Source of the DNA: Desulfosporosinus cupriresistens
GTDB taxonomy: Bacteria > Bacillota > Desulfitobacteriia > Desulfitobacteriales > Desulfitobacteriaceae
Direction of reading: 5' to 3'
Assembly (NCBI RefSeq): GCF_001707885.1
Contig: NZ_MASS01000041.1
Span: 1 to 38,969 of the forward strand
Length of the DNA stretch: 38,969 bases
Shown here piece by piece: positions 34,151 through 38,969 of this stretch. Made by a program: the position numbers and the translations under genes. A model generated the notes under the pieces. It had not been told where the DNA came from. It saw only the letters and a program-made list of their open reading frames with translations, and searched no databases. Within the stretch, counting starts at the first letter, position 1, and each line of letters begins with the position of its first letter.

Positions 34151-34618
34151 AAATTCGGAGTAAAACTTGCTGACTTGATTAAAGCTAACCCACAAATATC
34201 TGATCCAAATGTGATTTACCCGAGTGATGTTTTATGCATACCGGGGCAGCTACCGAGTCAGTTAACTTTACCATGTTCGGTACTACTTACACCAAAGGCA
34301 CAAATACCAACTGGTATCATTGCAAATGCAATTGCGTATATCGGCCCAACTGGTAATCATACTATAAGTATTATCTCTAACATGCCTGCTCCTTCAGCTT
34401 TTGGCAATTACTCCAGCTACGCTGCCTATGTAGACTATGCTCTATCTAAGCCGCTATATTCAACAACTGAACCCACCCCCTCTTGGGCAAGCACTATAGA
34501 CTTAGGAACTTTAAAAATCACTCCAAGCGTTAAAGTAAGAATTAGTGCTAATCAGGATCCTGTAGCGACCCCGCCCCCTGGTGACCTTATATTATTCGAA
34601 GGAGTTTTTATTTGCTAA
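34148..34618 (+). pseudogene. LysM-domain protein, 3' fragment
   Basis: From 34148 the frame reads KFGVKLADLIKANPQISDPN and VIYPSDVLCIPG, the second half of a LysM peptidoglycan-binding repeat, and then about 115 residues of an extracellular, Ser/Thr/Pro-rich domain ending in LILFEGVFIC. The first half of the LysM repeat and any signal peptide are missing; the upstream bases belong to the recombinase fragment on the other strand. So both genes are cut at the same point. Confidence 0.7.
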
Positions 34619-34686
34619 ACGTTATTAGGATCCTAAGAAAGGAGGATAAGTTCTTTCGTACCGATGAAAAGATAATGATTTAAATC

Positions 34687-34754
34687 ATATACTCCTACAG
34701 CACCAGCAATTATCCGAGATGAAACGGAGAACTACTGGTGCTGTAGGAGTATAT
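34687..34754. repeat. 20 bp perfect inverted repeat with structured loop
   Basis: Arms 34687-34706 and 34735-34754 are perfectly complementary (outer ATATACTCC, inner AGCACCAG). Inside the 28 nt loop TCCG and CGGA can pair too. There is no T-run. It is longer than an ordinary terminator and may be a small repeat element or a structured RNA. Confidence 0.6.
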
Positions 34755-34933
34755 GGACACCCTGCCCCTTCGTGCAGGCAGTTTAATCTTTACTTAAACT
34801 ATATCACGTTTAAGTTTTATAACTGCATTATCTTTCTCGGGATACTTACAATGAAGTAACACCAACGTGCCTTGAGGTACAAAAAAGATGACGCATCAAT
34901 CTGGTATACCCTTGGTGGAAGGGAATTTTTCTC

Positions 34934-34978
34934 AAATACAGATCACTTCCCACGTCTAGCGGGAAGTGATCTGTATTT
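34934..34978 (-). terminator. Terminator of the ferredoxin-nitroreductase gene
   Basis: 18 bp perfect stem with 9 nt loop, just downstream of the minus-strand stop at 34997. The arm ends in ATTT on both strands. Confidence 0.7.
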
Positions 34979-34996
34979 ATTGGCTATGTAAGGCTC

Positions 34997-35821
34997 TTAT
35001 CGCCAAGTGACTTTCAATGGGTTTCTATCTACCAAACGTCGATATGCATATTTCGGATAACCCACCATCAGCCTGGCCGTAACCTGCATATTTACCGGCA
35101 AATTCAGAATATCAAGCAATGGTTTATATCCAGAACCAGCACAAATATTAAAAAATCCAGAAATGCAAGTTCCAAGACCAATAGAGGGTGCGAATAGCTC
35201 CGCATAAGCCAACGTAAAGAGTGTATTGTCCCGACATGTTGGCAAAGTTCTTTTTTCAACAATGGGGATCACCAGACAAGGCGCATCGCGCAAGACAACG
35301 TCCACACCATTCTGGCGGTAGTTTGCGACGTGAGCGGAGAATGAGGTTTCATAAGGTGATCCAGCATACAGCGGCGTTTTTAACGCTGTTTCCAGCCAGT
35401 CAAAGAATGCGGCTGTTATCCCACGCAGTATGTCCCTATCATCAATGACATGGTAGGATACTCCTTGCGAATTACCGCTTGTTTGCGCAAACCTAGCAAT
35501 ATCTAGTAGTTGCATAATCTTTTCCCTTGGAACAGGCTTATCTTGAAATTCCCTAATTGAACGCCTACTGCGAAGAAACAAAGCTGCAGTGTCTTGGTCT
35601 AGAACTGGTGCTGCTTCCAAAAGTATTTGATTTGCTAAAGGTGTTTTTATATTATCAAGTGCACCCATGGGACAAATTGCCACGCAATGACCACAGGCAA
35701 TGCAGTGTTGGCTAACGGCCATTGGCCCCTGTTCATTCATGCCAATAGCACCTGTAGAGCAAACTTTGGAACATATTCCACATTTAGTACATTTTTTAAG
35801 GTCAACCTGAATCAAATCCAT
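34997..35821 (-). CDS. Ferredoxin-nitroreductase fusion protein
   Basis: A 274 aa redox protein. Residues 1-55 are a two-[4Fe-4S] ferredoxin domain: CTKCGICSKVC (Cys11, 14, 17, 21) and CIACGHCVAIC (Cys40, 43, 46, 50). Residues 80-260 are an FMN-dependent nitroreductase domain, beginning RSRRSIREFQDKPVPREKI with the flavin-binding Arg/Ser and the ARFAQTSGNSQ helix. Such fusions are common in anaerobes and pass electrons from ferredoxin to nitro or other electrophilic substrates. GGAGGAAA precedes the ATG at 35821. It is monocistronic. Confidence 0.9.
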   Translation of the reverse strand: MDLIQVDLKKCTKCGICSKVCSTGAIGMNEQGPMAVSQHCIACGHCVAICPMGALDNIKTPLANQILLEAAPVLDQDTAALFLRSRRSIREFQDKPVPREKIMQLLDIARFAQTSGNSQGVSYHVIDDRDILRGITAAFFDWLETALKTPLYAGSPYETSFSAHVANYRQNGVDVVLRDAPCLVIPIVEKRTLPTCRDNTLFTLAYAELFAPSIGLGTCISGFFNICAGSGYKPLLDILNLPVNMQVTARLMVGYPKYAYRRLVDRNPLKVTWR

Positions 35822-35909
35822 ACTATATTTCCTCCTGTGAAATTGGCTAGGGAATCATTAAGCATTTTTTCTATTCTATTCGTTTTATGCCTAGTAAAGA
35901 GAAACCGTT

Positions 35910-36284
35910 CTATCTATAAGCTGAGTTACCGGACATAGTCGCTGCAATAAGAAGTATAATAAATATTGAAATGATAATTTTAGGTTCACGATACTCAATA
36001 AAGAATAATCCAAATACCAGCCAAGCCACTGCTGCAAGAAAGCTGAGTGTAATTGCAGGCCATTGCTCCAGAACTTCGAAAGCATACCGAGCAACAAAAA
36101 GTGCAAACAATCCAAATATAATCTGTCCCAATCCGTAAGCGGTATTAAGCCCCCAATAGAGAGTTGTTTCGGCGCCAGGTAAGCGGACTTTGCGTAAATA
36201 TTGCAAAACAACATCAACGAATAGATGCATTATTCCACCAAAGGTCAGCCAGCCATATGCTGCGTAAATAAGAATTTTGTGCAT
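35910..36284 (-). CDS. Hypothetical four-helix membrane protein
   Basis: A 124 aa protein with four membrane helices (about residues 5-27, 43-64, 74-95 and 102-118). HLFVDVVLQYLRKVRLPGAE between helices 1 and 2 is the longest soluble loop. I do not recognise the family. AAGGAGAG about 8 nt before the ATG supports it. It lies between the nitroreductase and the SDR on the same strand, 74 bp from the SDR stop, so it could be co-transcribed with the SDR. Confidence 0.65.
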   Translation of the reverse strand: MHKILIYAAYGWLTFGGIMHLFVDVVLQYLRKVRLPGAETTLYWGLNTAYGLGQIIFGLFALFVARYAFEVLEQWPAITLSFLAAVAWLVFGLFFIEYREPKIIISIFIILLIAATMSGNSAYR

Positions 36285-36358
36285 ACAATCTCTCCTTAAT
36301 TATTCATCAAACCACCTGCTATGTTTTTTTATTAGATTCTACTGCCATACTTATATAG

Positions 36359-37081
36359 TTAGAGTTGAAATCGCCCAGCAAGTTTAAGCATTTTACTCAA
36401 ACCCGGTAGAATTTCAAATTTATCTCTCTTTATACTGCCAATCGCAACAGTAACCACTTTTGGAACATCCATTGTTGGCATACGATTATTCTTTTCAACA
36501 TTTGGATTGTCACGATTAAAAAGAGGTGCTGAAGTTTTTGGAGGTGCAAGTTCAAATACTTTAACGCTTGTATTTTTAAGCTGAAGACGAAGCGTCTTTG
36601 TATATGCGTGAAGACCGGCTTTTGACGCACCGTATATAGGCGTCTTCGGGAACGTGATAAATGCAAGACCGGAAGAAACATTAACAATGGCAGCTTCAGG
36701 CTGTTTCTTTAAATGTGGCAAAAACTGCTGCACCATACGAATTGGGCCACTCAAATTAATGTCGATTTCACTGCAAATTTTATCGTATTCAGTATCGTTA
36801 AAGTCAACCGCACGCATAATTCCTGCGTTGTTTATTAGTATATTTAACTTTGGAAAATCTGCTGTTACTTTTGAATACAGCTCACATATTGCTTGTGAAT
36901 CACTCACATCACTTTGATATATATGAACAGATGGCAATTCTTTTTTTGTCAATTCCAGCTTAGAAATGTCTCGTCCTGTTATAATAACTGTGTTTCCTAG
37001 CGATATGAGCTGTTTAGCCATTTCAAGACCAATTCCTGATGAACCTCCGGTAATTAAAATAGTATCTGATTTTAATTTCAT
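36359..37081 (-). CDS. Short-chain dehydrogenase, DltE-like
   Basis: A 240 aa NAD(P)-dependent oxidoreductase. The Rossmann motif TGGSSGIG is at residues 11-18, NNAG at about 84-87, Ser in NVSSG, and the catalytic Tyr/Lys in YGASK. The C-terminal KVFELAPPKTSAPLF is typical of the DltE/YusZ group. Substrate unknown. GGAGGAG lies 8 nt before the ATG. It is divergent from the TetR gene at 37207; the operator between them suggests direct control by that regulator. Confidence 0.85.
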   Translation of the reverse strand: MKLKSDTILITGGSSGIGLEMAKQLISLGNTVIITGRDISKLELTKKELPSVHIYQSDVSDSQAICELYSKVTADFPKLNILINNAGIMRAVDFNDTEYDKICSEIDINLSGPIRMVQQFLPHLKKQPEAAIVNVSSGLAFITFPKTPIYGASKAGLHAYTKTLRLQLKNTSVKVFELAPPKTSAPLFNRDNPNVEKNNRMPTMDVPKVVTVAIGSIKRDKFEILPGLSKMLKLAGRFQL

Positions 37082-37109
37082 ATAATAACTCCTCCATCAT
37101 TTTGTACAG

Positions 37110-37127
37110 GCGTTACACTTGTAACGC
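37110..37127. promoter_or_regulatory. Palindromic operator between the SDR and tetR genes
   Basis: GCGTTACA-CT-TGTAACGC: perfect 8 bp half-sites with 2 bp spacer. It overlaps the -35 of the tetR promoter, as expected for TetR autorepression. A looser TTGTTACAA lies at 37178. Confidence 0.6.
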
Positions 37128-37147
37128 ATCCAAGAACAGTGTATACT
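37119..37147 (+). promoter_or_regulatory. Promoter of the tetR gene
   Basis: TTGTAA (37119-37124), 17 nt spacer, TATACT (37142-37147). Confidence 0.5.
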
Positions 37148-37206
37148 AGTAAAAACAAGAAATCAATAGATTGTGACTTGCTTGTTACAAATAGGGGGAA
37201 TCTGTC

Positions 37207-37746
37207 ATGTCTGAACCATATTCTGAAACGCAGAAACGAATTACCAAAGAATCTGTTTTTACCGCACTTATGAAATTATTGGATAAGCGGAATTTTAGCG
37301 AAATAACCATAACAGAAATTACGAAAGTAGCTGGCGTATCACGTGCTGCTTTTTACAGAAATTATGCAACTAAAGAGGATATTATAATTTTCCGCCTTAG
37401 AGATTTATTCCAAGTGCTTTTGATAAAATTACAGGCACTAGAAAACAGAAACAAATTAAATAGAACTAGATTGTGCTTTTCATTTTTTAAAGAGCATAGT
37501 GGCTTCATTGAAATGCTAATAAAAGCAGAATTGACTCATATCTTTTATGAACAGTTTTGCATACATGTGACTGATTTCTTTAAAAATCAAACGGACAAGT
37601 TTTCAAAATCTACACTTTTTGAAAAGTATTTACCACAGTACATAGCATCTGGACTTTTTAGAGTTCTACTGGAGTGGGTCAAAAATGGAACTGTTGAGAG
37701 CGTTGATGAAATATCCGAATTTATGTTCGAAGTAACTGCCAGCTGA
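37207..37746 (+). CDS. TetR/AcrR-family regulator
   Basis: A 179 aa repressor. The DNA-binding domain is at residues 12-60: ESVFTALMKLLDKRNFSEIT followed by the helix-turn-helix ITEITKVAGVSRAAFYRNYA and KEDII. The C-terminal helical ligand-binding part is of the short TetR_C type. AGGGGGAA precedes the ATG at 37207. It is divergent from an SDR gene and most likely represses it and itself through the palindrome at 37110-37127. Its ligand may be the SDR substrate or a related toxic compound. Confidence 0.88.
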   Translation: MSEPYSETQKRITKESVFTALMKLLDKRNFSEITITEITKVAGVSRAAFYRNYATKEDIIIFRLRDLFQVLLIKLQALENRNKLNRTRLCFSFFKEHSGFIEMLIKAELTHIFYEQFCIHVTDFFKNQTDKFSKSTLFEKYLPQYIASGLFRVLLEWVKNGTVESVDEISEFMFEVTAS

Positions 37747-37853
37747 TTCATTCAATGTTGTTTTTGTACTACCACTTGCTTATTTCACCAGTGGATATGT
37801 TTCCGAGCAACAAAAAAAGGCGAGGCTAATTTTCAAACCAACCTTGCCCTTCA

Positions 37854-38336
37854 TCACGGGTTTCCCCTCTGGAAAAAAATTATATGTCGTTTCCCTGCCT
37901 TCAACCTACTACAGCATATTTTTAATCTCTCTTTATCCAAGACATATCCCCGAATTGCAAAATTTCGTAGCACTCCAGTTGCCCATTGTCTGAATTGTGT
38001 TGCCCTTAATGAATTAACGCGGTAGCCAACGGATATAATAGCATCAAGGTTATAAAAATTTGTGTTGTAGCTTTTTCCATCAGAAGCAGTTATTCGATTT
38101 TTTCGAATAACTGCTTCTTCATTTATTTCTCCGCTTTTAAATATTTCTTTTAGATGATAATTGATCGTATTCACTTCCACGCCAAAAAGCTCAGCAATCA
38201 ATTTCTGTGTAAGCCAAACCGTTTCATCCTGAACACAAACCTCTATCGTATTTTCATTTGCTTGTGAAGTAAATATTAAAAATTCGGCTATGCTATTTCT
38301 AATCTGTAAAACCTCAAGTTTCTTCTTTGAACTCAT
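37854..38336 (-). pseudogene. RhuM-family protein, C-terminally truncated
   Basis: About 160 codons. Residues 30-145 match the conserved N-terminal DNA-binding-like domain of the RhuM family: DETVWLTQKLIAELFGVEVN, then VIRKNRITASDGKSYNTNFY and NLDAIISVGYRVNSLRATQF with RQWATGVLRNFAIRGYVLDK. Full RhuM proteins have about 300-340 residues; here the frame after DKERLK turns into an unrelated tail and stops, so the gene is frameshifted or truncated. The ATG at 38336 follows GGTGAG. RhuM genes often lie in islands; function uncertain. Confidence 0.7.
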
Positions 38337-38442
38337 TATACTCACCGCCCCCAAAAATCCTCTAATGAACTATTAACTATAGACATGTCTCCACGAAACA
38401 TTCCGACAATAGTTTCATTTTCTTAGTTCATTTTCTTCTCTC

Positions 38443-38874
38443 TTAACCTACAACACTTAGATGAACTCCCGGAAAAGCAATACCATATCCCATCAGTGAT
38501 TCCACTTTAGATACAGAAATATTATTTGCCATTACAAGACCTGCATTCTTTAACATTCTTTTGACCATATCATATCTTTCCAGGTCTAAGACATTGAGAA
38601 TATCCTTAAATTTTACAGGTATCAAATTGACAAGCTTGCCAGTTAAATCACCTTTTTTTAAAGAACTCAAGTTTTTAAGACCGAGGTTCTGTCGGATTTT
38701 ATCAAGCTCATTTTTGGAAAGATTGTTAAGTGCATCGGAGAGTTTAACTGGAATATGGATTTTCTTCCACAGTTGTTGTTCCCTCTTGTCTTGTAACTGC
38801 CGGCTATGCTCTTTCGCCTTGGATAAGGCTTCTAGTAAAGCCTTCTGAGTTTTCTGGTCTATTTTATTATCCAC
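38443..38874 (-). CDS. Helical protein, SEC-C-associated N-terminal type, 143 aa
   Basis: A charged helical protein. Residues 40-110 hold two SAP/Rho-N-like helical units: LSDALNNLSKNELDKIRQNL with LSSLKKGDLTGKL, and ILNVLDLERYDMVKRMLKNA. Clostridial proteins with such repeats often carry a C-terminal SEC-C zinc motif, which is absent here, so this may be the N-terminal piece of a broken gene. The start is GTG with a poor ribosome binding site. I do not know the function. Confidence 0.5.
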   Translation of the reverse strand: MDNKIDQKTQKALLEALSKAKEHSRQLQDKREQQLWKKIHIPVKLSDALNNLSKNELDKIRQNLGLKNLSSLKKGDLTGKLVNLIPVKFKDILNVLDLERYDMVKRMLKNAGLVMANNISVSKVESLMGYGIAFPGVHLSVVG

Positions 38875-38969
38875 GACACATCACTCTTTCTCTTCCTGGA
38901 AAAATTATTTGGTTATTCCTGGGCATATACTCTTGCTCACTTCTTCGACAAAAGCACACAATTTTCCAC

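Larger units (their letters stand above)
34619..34996. other. Intergenic region with two strong hairpins
   Basis: About 380 bp. No gene. It contains the perfect inverted repeats 34687-34754 and 34934-34978. Confidence 0.5.

Noticed and set aside
36430..36687. Minus-strand frame of 85 codons inside the SDR gene
   Set aside because: Out-of-frame shadow of the SDR at 36359-37081.

Overview
The window looks like a chromosome segment of an anaerobic, spore-forming Firmicute of the Peptococcaceae type (Desulfosporosinus or Desulfitobacterium-like). That assignment is inferred from a GerAB-type germination permease, a YheC/YheD remnant, multihaem c-type cytochromes, ribosome binding sites of the AGGAGG type and probable selenocysteine use. 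No rRNA, tRNA or CRISPR array was seen.

Layout. 1-3.6 kb: an AhpD-like protein, a NERD-domain membrane protein and two small lipoproteins, separated by copies of a dispersed intergenic repeat. 3.6-7.7 kb (minus strand): a respiratory locus with one large fused cbb3-type oxidase polypeptide (CcoN, CcoO and two extra cytochrome c domains), a CcoS-like protein, a small membrane protein and a two-repeat lipoprotein. 8.5-15.6 kb: single genes (unknown 104 aa protein, polytopic HPP-like protein, tetrahaem NapC/NrfH-type cytochrome, methyltransferase, TauE/SafE exporter, GerAB permease, small membrane protein). 15.7-16.1 kb: the 3' remnant of a group II intron. 16.5-18.0 kb: a beta-propeller-like protein, then a decayed YheC/YheD gene.

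18.7-26.4 kb is an unusual lipid or small-molecule cluster. ACP, KAS III and SDR genes run rightward. A leftward operon holds a 67 aa protein, a 4HBT thioesterase, an APH-like kinase, a condensation-fold acyltransferase and a biotin carboxyl carrier protein. A second condensation-fold acyltransferase runs rightward. The two acyltransferase genes are divergent and share a perfect 246 bp segment, so they form an inverted repeat able in principle to invert the 2.3 kb between them.

28.4-31.6 kb is the most striking part. An ArsR regulator, a DUF5714 protein, a UROD/MetE-like protein and a DUF2284 protein lie in a row. Three of them are interrupted by an in-frame TGA, each followed 18-23 nt later by a stem-loop with GG in its loop. 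For the DUF5714 gene the geometry matches the E. coli fdhF SECIS element, and the conserved N-terminal Cys motifs can only be translated by reading through the TGA, so I call it a probable new selenoprotein. The UROD-like frame follows in phase after a TAG with no usual start codon before its conserved motif.

31.9-39.0 kb: a rhodanese lipoprotein, a 46 aa zinc-ribbon protein with a frameshifted tandem copy, a serine-recombinase fragment joined head-on to a LysM-gene fragment, a ferredoxin-nitroreductase, an SDR/TetR divergent pair with a palindromic operator, a truncated RhuM-like gene and a helical protein of unknown function.
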